64,000 nt of DNA. It comes from Acanthochromis polyacanthus. Its lineage: Eukaryota > Chordata > Actinopteri > Pomacentridae. The DNA is taken from assembly GCF_021347895.1 (NCBI RefSeq), contig NC_067131.1, forward strand, positions 6,848,653 through 6,912,652, given 5' to 3'. A program made the position numbers and the translations under genes. This document shows positions 26,301-34,681 of the stretch, piece by piece (position 1 is the stretch's first letter; every line of letters begins with the position of its first letter). The notes below the pieces were generated by a model. It was not told where the DNA came from and did not search any database. It worked only from the letters and a program-made list of their open reading frames with translations.

Positions 26301-29300
26301 AAGGCGAAGGCAGTGATCTTTTGCAACACGTCGTTCTTTAATATGGTTCTAAGGTTGGAAATGAAGAAGAGAAGACGAAGAAGTGAAAGATATGAATACT
26401 GGTAGAGACACTACTAATCTCACAGCAGAAGTTTTTAGATGGTAAAAAGCATCATGAAGGCCAAAAACAACAAGAAGAAGCTTATATCCAATGCAAGTAT
26501 TTGACTGCAAGTATTTAGCACTTAAATCAAGCCTTTGTTCTTTGAATAAAAGTTCAAACTAATCTTTTTTTATGCCTTGTTGCTGTTGGAAAATTGTGGC
26601 TTTCATGCTCCAAAGTATAAATAATGACAGCTAACTAACATGCAAAGCTTGTATCGTTATGCAATTCATCAGTCAGCAGGAAATTCAGCTGCAACAAATT
26701 TAGTGTTTGAACACTAAAGGATATTTTAAACTATTTTCTGATCAATTCATAGACTAAATAATTAATCCAAAATTAAAAATAATAATACCAAAAAATAAAA
26801 ATAAGTCATGCAAATTCTATTTCAAAGCAAAAAATAAAAATCTAAATCAGAAACTGTTTTATTGCCAAGTAGTTTTTCACATGTGAGGAATTCAGTGTTT
26901 TAGTGCAGAACAACAAACGGCAAAATATAGATTTTTCTAAAAAAAAAAGTGTTGCAAGTGTTGACGGTTAAATTAGTCAAATTAGCACCAAGTGTATCCA
27001 GAGAATATACTTCTATATACAAATACTTCCAGTGTGCAGGAATGTGCAAATGAAACACCTGACAGTGTTACACACTATGTAGTGTAAACACCTTGAAATG
27101 TGCAAAATCATTAGAATAAAAACAAAATTCCCATCTGTTGACTGTTTTGCATTTTCAACATAAGTGCAAATTACAAATGCAAGCTGGGAATACAAATATA
27201 TCAACACAGAATTACTACCATTGTACTGCAATTACTTATCTAAAATTAGGCTGTTTTACCAGGAATAGCACAAGATTTCTCCGCCCTCTGTTTGGATGAT
27301 CCGTATCTTTTTGTGTTTTGACCTCCTCGCCTCATTATCCTCCACATCAAAGAATAAACATGAGCAGCAGACACACACTCACAGATTCCAGAGGTGCTGC
27401 AGGCTGCTGAGGGCACGCTGAGGAATCACTCTGATCTTCGTCTGATTCACTTCCCTGTGGATGCACAAACAGCCACTCACACCCAGCTCTCAGCAACGCA
27501 ACTGATCACAGGGATGGAAAATCATTAGTGGACATTTTTTTACCCCCCAGTATGTCATTGGGGACGTGGGTGGGATACAGATTTTCCAACTTCTTTTTTG
27601 CATGAATAATGAAATACGACCATGACCAGCTACTCATGTATTTCCTTTTCATGCATGACACAAACTCCTTTGAAAGTCGACACAAGAGCCCAAGATTTTT
27701 TTTTCGCATCTGCTTGGACATCCACTGCTGCGTACTTGTACATTTCCCTTTCTGTTCCAGAGCCTTGACCTTCTAGTGGAGCAGAACTGATGAGAACACA
27801 CGCATCGTCGCATGGGAGTTCGCACAGCGCCTCTTGGGAATACTTCCACTGCAAAAGCATGTCCTTGTCTTAGTGCGTGCGTGTGTGTTTGTGCATCAGC
27901 TGTATTTGTTGGTATGCCTTTGGGAGATTACCTATAGCTAAAGTGTTCTTGTGTACGTCTGGCTGCCAGTTTGAGCAAAAAAAAAAACCAAAACGCTCCA
28001 GACGATCCTAATATTTCCTCTGGAAGGCCTTGAGATTCCTCGACGGCCAAAACAACAGGTGAGTGTTTACTCCGAGCAGGCAATCACCTTCAGCTCTGTG
28101 CCATTGTGTCAAGGACACCGGAGCTGCTTGCACCACCTTCAATCAACTTTTTGGAAGTTTACGGCGACACCTTGAAAACTTTCTAGAGAAAGAAAACGAC
28201 AGTCTTGCTGGGAGCTCGCGTCTGTATGCTAAACATGAAGCGAGCGCCTGCAGCCTTTCTGAAGGGGCCTTTCTTCACATAAAACGACTAACGTGGTTCA
28301 TGCAGAGGTAAGTTGAAAATGCTGTACGAGCAGCTTTGAAGCTCACGTGGACTCTCATCAGTTTCATGTGCCCTAAGTGTAAAACACAGGCCAGGTTTAC
28401 ATGAAGTTTTTTAATTCGGAATTAACTCATTCGGAATTAACGTTTTGTGCTTTGCGTTTACATGGAAATATCCCCTTCCTTAATTCCGCTTTAACGCTTG
28501 GGCATTGGAAAGGATTCTGATTGGACAGGGAGTGGACGTGATGTATCCCTGTTTACCGGAAGAAAACAAACTCCATTTGCCGTAGCATTTCTTTTCCCCA
28601 ACAACATGGAGTAACAACTAATAAGCACGCTTTTTGCTTTGCTTTTTATTGTAGTTTTGAAACAGCATCTCGACAATGGCGTACTACTTCTGCTGCAGAA
28701 CGTGTACGTCGCTACGTCATCGCTACATGAGGAGCCAAGCATGACCGAAATGAACTAAAGCAGAATTAACTGTATACATGAATAGAAAGTACACAGAAAT
28801 TAGTTTATTCGGAACTCACATGACAATAAGCCAGGTAGTTTATTCTGAATTAACGTTTTAATTCAGAATTAAGTGTTTACAAGGAGATTTTAAAGCAGAA
28901 TTAACTTTAATTCCGAATTAAAGAGGAGTTAAAGGTCTCATGTAAACGTGGCCACAGTGACAGAACCAGGCTAGCTGCTTGAATTCGCACGCCGCTGCCC
29001 CCCAGTTTCATTCAACAAAAAAATGGAGTGGGAATTTTAAAAAAAAAAAGAAGACTTCAAGCTAGCAGATGTAGATGCAAACAGCCCACGTCGTTTCCTT
29101 GCAAAACATTGGATGTGAACTTCACATTTGTTTGTTTACAAGAAAACTCCTCGGGGCATCTTTAACCCGTGCCTGCTCGGTGGCCAACGGTGGCTGAGGC
29201 GGCGAGGATGAGCAGACACGCTTTGCATACATTCCCTCTCCTAATGACTGCTTAATAGAACCAGCGTTGGCAAATTCACTGCGTAATTTCAGCCAAGAGG

Positions 29301-30779
29301 AGATGAGTGCGGATTAGGAGGAAAGTCGAAATGATTATGCATGCTTACGAGATGGGACTGTGAATTGTAAACACTGCACAGATCCCGAATCTGTGTTTGT
29401 GTTGAATGGGAGGTAGCATTCAGACACGTGTTCTCTGTAATACTGACCTACTGCAGGTCGTTTGCAGGGATGCTGCAAGCTTTACACCTTTAAGAGAGTT
29501 TGCTCATCATAAAAAAGTGCTCCTCGGGCAGTTGTATGTATTCTGTTGCTCCGAAAAAGCTTTTAAAGCCTGAAAGATAACCCCAAATGGCACCATTAGG
29601 CCTCATACAAACCGGAGGTGTGGAGTTTGAGAGATGTGGGCATTTAGCAGAAATGGAGGTCTGTTGAGTTGAACTATTGGAAACGTGGGATCAAGTGTGT
29701 GTGGAGTTTGGCTCGAGCAAGACACTGAAAGGATATTTGAGCTCTGCTGCTTTCTTTATGTCTTGTGACTCTCAAAATGGGAGTGAATTTTCAGAGTACA
29801 AAGTGCAAAAATCTTCCAAGAACTGAGCTCTACAAGCAGGCGTTTAACCAAACTGCAGTTCATTTTTAAGGGTTGATGGAACAACAAAATCATAAAACTA
29901 ATTTAAAAAATGGACAGATCTTGTCGATTCTGTCATGAAAAATGGTACCTAAAAGGCTACTTTGTGGTTAACAAACAGAAGGGGATTAAATTACTAGAAG
30001 AGCAGGATTATTAATACCTTTAATGCCACAAAACAACTTAACCCTCATCTCGTCCTGCAGGTCAAAATTGACCCGTTTTAAAGTTTGAAAATGTGGGAAA
30101 AAACATATTTTCACAGTGACACTTCTGATGTCCACATTTTCAACATTTTGGGGAAATTTTTTAACATTTTTTTGGGGACAAAAGAAATGTCAAAAATGTT
30201 TAAGAACATTCACAAAAAATCAATCATGATTGTTTTGTGAATGTTCTTAAAGAAAATTTGAGAAGTTTTACTGACATATGTAATCAGTTTAGATATTATT
30301 AGGATTTTTTTTGAAGATTTTTACTCTTTGAAAACATTCACGAGAATTGTCTTGCCAAATTTGTTTTTTTTAAAATAAAACTTTTAGGGGAAACTTTCAA
30401 GGAATTATTGGAATTTTCTCCCTGAAGGTTTGCAAATTTTTGCTGAATTTTTGGATTTTTTTCAGACAAGGAAACAATATTTTTTGGTGTCCATAAATGA
30501 GGACAACAGGAGGGTTAATATTGGATTTGCTGCAGAGTTACAGATGTGTGCATCCTCTTGCGTGTTTGTGTGTACTCACAGGCACTGGATGCTCCTGGGG
30601 ATGTTGGATGGAATCTCTGTGGCCCCAAACGGCACCTTGTAGCACGGGTCCTGGGTTTGTTTGGTCAAACCGGCATTAGGTCCAGATTTATTGTCCACTT
30701 CATAACCAGGCGCGAAGGCTGCTGCCACCTTTATCACCACCGCCACCAGCATTATTAGCCTCATCACCACCATCATCAT
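10844..30779 (-). CDS. fshr: Follicle-stimulating hormone receptor, 17-exon model
   Basis: FSHR is a leucine-rich-repeat G-protein-coupled receptor of gonadal somatic cells that binds FSH and signals through Gs and cAMP. Seventeen phase-compatible exons give 779 residues: signal peptide (1 to about 21), a short cysteine cap, an LRR array (about 67-400), hinge with FNPCEDIM (about 440), seven membrane helices and a short tail. ERW ends helix 3; NPFLY is in helix 7. The C terminus ([10 protein letters not shown]) and gonadotropin-receptor cysteines fit FSHR rather than LHCGR. Two features differ from mammals: three introns split the membrane domain, and the LRR exons are tandemly duplicated (X', A', A'', X, A). 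Skipping X', A' and A'' gives 704 residues and 14 exons, which I recall as the usual percomorph form. Confidence 0.93.
12117..12152. repeat. LINE 3'-tail fragment
   Basis: The motif CAGAATCAGAATCACTTTAT at 12123-12142 resembles the 3' end of non-LTR retrotransposons common in fish. Nothing else of the element is visible. It lies in the last fshr intron. Confidence 0.4.
12256..12447 (-). CDS. fshr: fshr TM3-TM4 exon
   Basis: 192 nt, phase 0-0, acceptor TCTGCAG, donor CAAA|GTGGGT. It encodes [20 protein letters not shown] (ERW is the receptor's counterpart of DRY), ICL2 and TM4 through VGVSSYGK. Confidence 0.93.
12538..12719 (-). CDS. fshr: fshr TM2-TM3 exon
   Basis: 182 nt, phase 1 to phase 0, acceptor GATCAG, donor CACG|GTGCGT. 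It encodes [23 protein letters not shown]1 ([11 protein letters not shown]) and the start of TM3 (GCNAAGFFT). Confidence 0.93.
13090..13310 (-). CDS. fshr: fshr hinge and TM1 exon
   Basis: 221 nt, phase 2 to phase 1, acceptor TGCATCAG, donor TTAG|GTATGA. It encodes the hinge ([20 protein letters not shown] and EDIM) and the first transmembrane helix ([19 protein letters not shown]). Mammals encode this and all following exons as one exon. Confidence 0.93.
13580..13670. repeat. Fold-back repeat family fragment (arm)
   Basis: GACGGAGCCAGGCTCGCTG and the TTTATGCTGAGCTAAACTAA block match one arm of a fold-back element seen more fully at 16380-16910, 36420-36915 and 54440-54775. It is an interspersed fish repeat that I cannot name. 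Confidence 0.5.
13768..14180 (+). repeat. TTAACCCTCTGAAC interspersed repeat, copy 1
   Basis: This shares several blocks with 49330-49780 on the opposite strand: the TTAACCCTCTGAAC end, GCATCTCTATGGAAAC, AAACACAGCCTGCACTTCA and TGAATTTTTGTCACGTGGCT. Non-coding and probably a degenerate DNA transposon; it lies in an fshr intron. Confidence 0.6.
14240..14340. repeat. Interspersed repeat fragment
   Basis: AGTAAGTAAAATTTATGTAT followed by AGCACATTTCACAGACATAA resembles a widespread fish retrotransposon 3' region. Only about 100 bp remain. Confidence 0.45.
15019..15204 (-). CDS. fshr: fshr exon 9 equivalent (last LRRs, hinge cysteines)
   Basis: 186 nt, exactly the length of mammalian FSHR exon 9, phase 2-2, acceptor CCTGCAG, donor ACAG|GTACAT. 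It encodes the C-terminal LRRs ([20 protein letters not shown] ...) and the SSHCCAF hinge cysteine cluster with HRN. Confidence 0.93.
15748..15822 (-). CDS. fshr: fshr LRR exon (mammalian exon 8 equivalent)
   Basis: 75 nt, phase 2-2, acceptor CTCTAAG, donor CGCT|GTAAGC. It encodes [20 protein letters not shown] then ELVTL. Only about 120 bp separate it from the preceding exon. Confidence 0.92.
15944..16012 (-). CDS. fshr: fshr LRR exon (mammalian exon 7 equivalent)
   Basis: 69 nt, phase 2-2, acceptor ATGACAG, donor AATT|GTGAGT. It encodes [20 protein letters not shown] then KK. The NGT glycosylation sequon matches the conserved one in mammalian FSHR. Confidence 0.92.
16013..19730. other. fshr intron between LRR exons
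   Basis: A 3.7 kb intron. Apart from the fold-back repeat at 16380-16910 it is AT-rich sequence in which I see no exon or conserved element. Confidence 0.5.
16380..16910. repeat. Fold-back repeat, fuller copy
   Basis: The left arm contains CAGCTAGTGTGGCTCCATCC and TTAATTAACACATTATATTG. The right arm carries the inverse (GTTAATTAGTGAGCTTTAGA, CATGCTAAGCTAAGAC). The inverted arms enclose about 200 bp. Non-coding, in an fshr intron. Confidence 0.55.
19731..19811 (-). CDS. fshr: fshr LRR exon (mammalian exon 6 equivalent)
   Basis: 81 nt, phase 2-2, acceptor CTGCTTAG, donor AGAT|GTAAGG. It encodes [20 protein letters not shown] then TQTFMEI; it is slightly longer than the mammalian exon. Confidence 0.92.
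20229..20303 (-). CDS. fshr: fshr LRR exon (mammalian exon 5 equivalent)
   Basis: 75 nt, phase 2-2, acceptor CATCACAG, donor TGCT|GTAAGT. It encodes [20 protein letters not shown] then NRFLL, a conserved glycoprotein-hormone-receptor LRR. Confidence 0.92.
20304..23622. other. fshr intron between exon B and the next LRR exon
   Basis: A 3.3 kb intron with a T run (about 21747-21766), an A run (22233-22248) and a retrotransposon-like fragment at 21150-21450. No exon was recognised. Confidence 0.5.
21150..21450. repeat. Diverged fish interspersed repeat
   Basis: The stretch AACCGTGAATATCTGAACCA and AATTTAATGGGAATTC, preceded by a GTTTTGCATGCATTTGGG block, resembles a highly abundant fish repeat with the phrase CATGAATGTCTGTACCAAAT. 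Divergence is high, so the call is tentative. Confidence 0.4.
23623..23697 (-). CDS. fshr: fshr LRR exon B
   Basis: 75 nt, phase 2-2, acceptor TTCTTTCAG, donor TTTTT|GTGAGT. It encodes [20 protein letters not shown] then LQFL, equivalent to mammalian exon 4. This is the only one of three copies with a working donor. Confidence 0.92.
23786..23860 (-). CDS. fshr: fshr LRR exon A
   Basis: 75 nt, phase 2-2, acceptor TGTCTCAG, donor AGAT|GTAAGT. It encodes [20 protein letters not shown] then ELNEI. This is the extra LRR of percomorph FSHR relative to mammals, as I recall from sea bass and tilapia. Confidence 0.9.
24070..24144 (-). CDS. fshr: fshr LRR exon X
   Basis: 75 nt, phase 2-2, acceptor AACCTTAG, donor ACGT|GTGAGT. 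It encodes [20 protein letters not shown] then RLTYV. It corresponds to mammalian exon 3 in size and position. Confidence 0.9.
24640..24915. repeat. Interspersed repeat with (CAGA)n tail
   Basis: AATTTCATCCAAATTCATCG, TAATGCTGCTAACAGACAGA and GGCGCTGGTCACATAACTCC are typical of a non-LTR-like fish repeat. It lies between exons X and A'' and may have helped the local duplications. Confidence 0.55.
25167..25212 (-). pseudogene. Truncated relic of fshr exon B (B'')
   Basis: About 45 nt of exon B with its acceptor remain, reading [10 protein letters not shown] and then running into unrelated sequence with a stop codon and no donor. It marks one breakpoint of the A''-B'' duplication. Confidence 0.8.
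25301..25375 (-). CDS. fshr: fshr LRR exon A'' (second duplicate of exon A)
   Basis: 75 nt, phase 2-2, acceptor TGTCTCAG, donor AGAT|GTAAGT. It encodes [20 protein letters not shown] then ELTKI. It differs from exon A at 7 of 75 positions and from A' at 5. The duplicated block around it is short (about 25167-25411). Confidence 0.82.
25827..25901 (-). pseudogene. Relic of fshr exon B (B')
   Basis: The first 60-70 nt match exon B (23623-23697), including the acceptor and [13 protein letters not shown]. The donor is destroyed: CAGTTTTT|GTGAG has become CAGATATTTTTGCTGC, with no GT nearby. It lies 88 bp downstream of exon A', exactly the A-to-B spacing, so it was duplicated together with A' and then died. 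Confidence 0.8.
25990..26064 (-). CDS. fshr: fshr LRR exon A' (duplicate of exon A)
   Basis: 75 nt, phase 2-2, acceptor CGCTCAG, donor AGAT|GTAAGT. It encodes [20 protein letters not shown] then ELTKI. It differs from exon A (23786-23860) at 5 of 75 positions. Functional splice signals are present, so it is probably used. Confidence 0.82.
26274..26348 (-). CDS. fshr: fshr LRR exon X' (duplicate of exon X)
   Basis: 75 nt, phase 2-2, acceptor AACCTTAG, donor ACGT|GTGAGT. It encodes [20 protein letters not shown] and RLTYV, a canonical LRR. It differs from exon X (24070-24144) at 9 of 75 positions, seven of them amino-acid changing. Splice sites and reading frame are intact. Confidence 0.82.
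27383..27454 (-). CDS. fshr: fshr exon 2 (LRR)
   Basis: 72 nt, phase 2 on both sides, acceptor CCACAG, donor AATCT|GTGAGT. It encodes [20 protein letters not shown] followed by LWNL, the first leucine-rich repeat, the same length as mammalian exon 2. Confidence 0.9.
28389..28953. mobile_element. Inverted-repeat MITE with TTTACATG termini
   Basis: The left end GGCCAGGTTTACATGA is inverted at the right end as GGCCACGTTTACATGA. Both sides carry subterminal AATTCGGAATTAA-type repeats. It is about 565 bp and non-coding. Superfamily is uncertain because no clear target-site duplication is visible. Confidence 0.75.
30042..30514. mobile_element. TTAA-targeting MITE (piggyBac-like ends), copy 2
   Basis: A 473 bp element flanked by TTAA at 30038-30041 and 30515-30518, with ends CCCTCATCTCGTCCTGCAGG and, inverted, CCCTCCTGTTGTCCTCATTT. 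It contains the same GGGTCAAnnTTGACCC-like core as copy 1, in the opposite orientation. It lies in fshr intron 1. Confidence 0.85.
30580..30779 (-). CDS. fshr: fshr exon 1 (signal peptide, cysteine cap)
   Basis: 200 nt ending in phase 2 at the donor GCCT|GTGAGT. Three ATGs in a row (30779, 30776, 30773) precede a hydrophobic signal peptide ([19 protein letters not shown]). The mature start carries only two cysteines (DPCYKV ... SIQCL), fewer than the four of mammalian FSHR, as I recall for other fish. The frame stays open upstream to another ATG at 30914, but that extension is hydrophilic and would bury the signal peptide, so I reject it as the start. Confidence 0.88.
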
Positions 30780-33070
30780 GTCTGGATCCAGATTTGTTGC
30801 AGTTTCACTTTTTTTTTTTTTTCTGTTTTCCCCCTTCTTCCTTTTCTGTGTCTCTGCTTTGTCTCCCACACGGTGTTTACAAGGAGCTGCGCAGGCCTTT
30901 CCTCCAGAGCCCACAGATATGAAAGTCTCTGCCTGTCTGTCCGTCTATCCCCTTAGGGTTCAGCGCAAGGTCGGAGAGAGGAGAAGAAATGTGAGGTGTT
31001 TTCTGCCATGCAGCAGTAAAAAGTAGTGGGCGTGAGATGTTCACCGGGTGTACGAGGATGTAGGAGGTCTCTGCTGGATGGTGGATGTTTGTGTGCTGTC
31101 TAAAAATTGCCACAGCAGAGCGCAGATCTTGATAGGATGTTGTGATTTTTTTTTCACCCCCTTTCAGATTTTACAAATTCCTCTGGCGCTCTAGTTTGTC
31201 CAAAAGTCTGGCTCTTTAAATGGTCTCACAAGGACTCAGTGAAATTGGTTAGCACCTTGTTATTGCAGCAGAAAATAGCAGAATTCACTCCTGTCTTTGA
31301 TCAGATTTTTTTCTTATTCAAATCAGGTTTAAAAAAAAAATTTATTCTTGCTTAAAAAAAATCTTCAACAAGACTCAACTCACTTGCCACCAAAATAATG
31401 GATTCTGAAGAGGAAGAACTAAAAAATTAAATAGCAAATATAAGAGTGGAATCACTTCTTAGAACACATGAACATTTTTGTTCACCAAGTTTGTCAAAGA
31501 ATTGTTGGAAAAGAACTTAAACTGTAGTGTTAGACTGTTTTTCGTGATTTTTGTCATCAATATTTTTTGTAACATGGCCCAATGACTTTGCATGGCCCTT
31601 CCTCCAAACAATAATAAAAACCAGAGCGTATTAGCATCAGTGGTTGTTGCTCAATCGCAAGTTGCTAACCTACTACAGTCTATAGCTTGCTAACTATAGC
31701 TATGCCTTCGTCCAGCAAATACACCTTCTCTTGATACCTGAACATGCAGAACAGTTCAGCCTCCTGATTTAAATTTCCTAAAAATGGTAAGATGAAGAAG
31801 AGATGGATTGATTTTGCTTTATTTACAAAGACCTGAATCACCACCACCACCTACCACTGCATTTTATACCAGGTAGACTTTCATCAGAAACAATTGGGAT
31901 TCACTGATAATCCTCTAGCTAGGGTTCGTGTGATGTAAATGGGATGACTAAACTACAAGGGTAACAGTATGCAAGCGAACTCATGCAATGGTGAAAAAGT
32001 CTAGCAAAAACAACTCTGGCAGGTGTTATTCTTTCTGCATCTGCGAGGGCATGCACCATGTACATTTTACCTTGCCCCCAAATACACAAGAGTGCACATG
32101 GACCCCTGCACATGTCTGTGTGTAGTCCAAGATTTGTATCTGCACAGCAACTATCCTTCAAAAATAATAGTGCACATGCTCAGCAGTATGGTGTATGCAC
32201 AGAATACATGAAAACCACCTACTGGGCATGTATTTCAGCAGAGGCTTGCAAGTGGACTCCTGCAGATTGGAAAGGCAGCATAAAAACAACCATGATGTGT
32301 CAATGTATGTCTGCAGGGGTCCGTGTGGGTTTCTATAGCGGGGTTTACTCAAGATCCTAGTATATATAGCATTATAGTCCACAGTGATGAAGATATTCAA
32401 CATCTACAGTGTACATTTGTGATTTCTCCTCTAAGTTGTTTGGTTTGGTTAAAACAAACTCTTCATCACCACCAATATTTTCAGAGCTGAGAACGCTTGA
32501 TTTTGAAACCTGTTTTTTTTTAATTTACCTTTTAAAAATATGCATTCAAAACTGGCCACACGGCTAATAACACAATTACTGTTGTTGACAAAAATTCAGA
32601 ACACATATGGTAACTGTTTTAAGTATATATCTATAAAAAAAAAAACTTTTCTGGAGCACCAAATGTGACGAAACGTTAGTTTGTTAGGCCGCATAGGCTA
32701 GCAAACAAATGCTAAAGGAAGCTAGCTTGCTGACTCTGCCTGCAAACTTGTTAGTTCTAAGTTTATATTGCATTTTAAGACAACAACATAGCTAACACAA
32801 AACTACAAAATGTAAACATGGCATGAAGTCTAAATATTTCCATCGTGACCCCTGTGGGACATGAGTGAGTTATCAAATGATGTTGGCTAGCGGGTTAACT
32901 CTGTTAGCATTAGCTTGCTGACTAAAATGCTTCAGCTACTGTTACAATTGTTCATACAGACTTGATACCGCTAGACAGTACATGGATAAATAATATTAAA
33001 TACACTTACCGGTGATGAAAATGGTAGCCACAGCTAGCAGCAAAAGCAAATCGTTTAGCTTGTTTTGTGC
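30780..33070. other. fshr upstream region
   Basis: The first few hundred bases contain a T run (30810-30822) and must include the fshr 5' untranslated region and promoter on the minus strand. I could not place a TATA box or start site. Beyond about 31100 the sequence is AT-rich with no gene recognised. Confidence 0.4.
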
Positions 33071-33349
33071 CAGCCCGATCTCACGAGGATTCGTGAAACT
33101 GTCACGTAAGTTTTAGTTTCGGTTTCGTGCGCACCAACACGATTTCGTCATGTTTTTCGTGCCGCTCACCACGAAATGCGCACCAATGTATTTTAAACGG
33201 CGGACTTTTCGTGCCACCCAGAACGTATTTCAAACGAATGTGTGTATTATATTTTTAATGTAAAACCATGGCGAATCCAACGCTATATTTTGCATGACAT
33301 CGTCCCTAACCATAACCCTAACCATAACCATAACCCGGTGGTACACTTA

Positions 33350-33383
<34 letters not shown>

Positions 33384-33660
33384 CCCCAATTTGCATAGGA
33401 ATTTCAAGAATGTCCGGCGGCCGGCGGCCGCAAACGCGATCACACAAGCAGTATACGCCGATGGACAGCTTAGATCGTCATGAATCCGCTGGTATAAACC
33501 ACTTTCAGCTGTGATTACCACAGCTGGTTTCGTTGTGAGCAACACGAAAAACATTTCGTGGTGAGCGGCACGAAAAACATGACGAAATCGTGTTGGTGCG
33601 CACGAAAAAGAAACAAAAAATTTACGTAACAGTTTCACGAATCCCCGTGAGACCGTGTTG
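33071..33660. mobile_element. hAT-like non-autonomous element with ~105 bp inverted repeats
   Basis: The left end begins CAGCCCGATCTCACGAGG; the right end inverted reads CAACACGGTCTCACGGGG. The inverted repeats extend to about 105 bp and share CGCACCAACACGATTTCGTC. TTTGTGC flanks both sides (33064-33070 and 33661-33667) as a 7-8 bp target duplication. The interior has CCCTAACCATAACCCTAACC-type repeats and a 32-base T run. No transposase frame. Target-site length and CA start suggest hAT, by inference. Confidence 0.8.
33352..33383 (+). repeat. Poly(T) run
   Basis: Thirty-two consecutive T residues inside the fold-back element, a probable hotspot for length variation and assembly error. Confidence 0.95.
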
Positions 33661-34593
33661 TTTGTGCTTAGCTCGTTGCTAGCAGTGTTTTAGCACATGA
33701 TTAAATGTGTGCTAAAATCCCAAAATAGGAAAAGGAAGGTGCTGAAAACACCAATGTTTTACTGCTTTAAGTATACAGCAATAAAAATCTACTTTTAAGG
33801 GGTCCTTTGTACTTTTCCAGGAAGAGGAAGGTGTTGGAAAATAAACGTAGCTAAAAAAAGAAAAATTGTAATTCTGTGTAGTTTTTATATTGTCAAATTG
33901 TCATTAATAGTTAAAAAGAGCTATTGGCACATGGTAGGTTAAATTAAGAGTAAATCTAGAAACTTCTTTTTACACTATTGTAATTACCTAAGTTTTGGAG
34001 ATATCTGATAACATTTCACAACATATCTCCAGTTTTAGGTCTCTTGCAGTTTTCATTGATTTATTTTCGGTGTTGTTGTTGCATGCTAAAATAAGTCCAT
34101 GTTATTCACACTTTTGGAGTAAAAATACAAACAATAGTGAGCATGGTCCTTTTTCTGGCTGATAGTGTATTTTTCTTCTTTGTTTTCAACCTTGTCAAGA
34201 AGCTAAATAATTATGGGAACCAGGTGTGAATCTGTTTTGTCTCCTGTCTCATACTGATGTAGAATTTGTGAGCACAGTTTGATAACAATGGACATAATAT
34301 TCCTTTTCTGGCCTGCTCCTTACACGTCAGCAGGGCATAGAGCCAGATCGCAGGGACACTCTGCATTCATGCCAACAAAAACAGGCTCGCTTTATGTAGC
34401 AAACTATCTTTTTTTTTTTCTGTACACTTTTAAATATGTAGCGTCTCCTCTGCATGCATGCTGTTGCTGCTTGTATTAATACATAATTGAGCGTGTGTGC
34501 GTGTTGTGCTGTGGGAACTGGTGGAGGAACAGAACTCTTAGTGATTTATTCCAAAGCAGGAAGAAAAAATGCAGCCTTGAGCTCCTGACATGA

Positions 34594-34594
<1 letters not shown>

Positions 34595-34666
<72 letters not shown>

Positions 34667-34681
34667 CTCTCTCTCTCTCTC
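34595..34681 (+). repeat. (CA)n-(CT)n compound microsatellite
   Basis: About 34 CA repeats followed by about 9 CT repeats. Apparent open frames through it are artefacts of the repeat. Confidence 0.97.

Larger units (their letters stand above)
27455..30579. other. fshr intron 1
   Basis: A 3.1 kb first intron. It contains the 28389-28953 inverted-repeat element and the 30042-30514 MITE, the latter only about 60 bp from the exon 1 donor. No additional exon is evident. Confidence 0.55.

Noticed and set aside
10844..30779. Assignment of the receptor to lhcgr
   Set aside because: The tail ([10 protein letters not shown]), the lack of LHCGR-type tail features and the adjacency to nrxn1 all favour fshr.
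30576..30914. Upstream in-frame ATG (30914) as the fshr start
   Set aside because: The added residues are hydrophilic and low-complexity (many Lys) and would place the signal peptide internally.
33303..33335. CCCTAACCATAACCC-type repeats as an interstitial telomere
   Set aside because: The units are irregular and lie within the boundaries of a transposon with its own target duplication, so they are part of that element.
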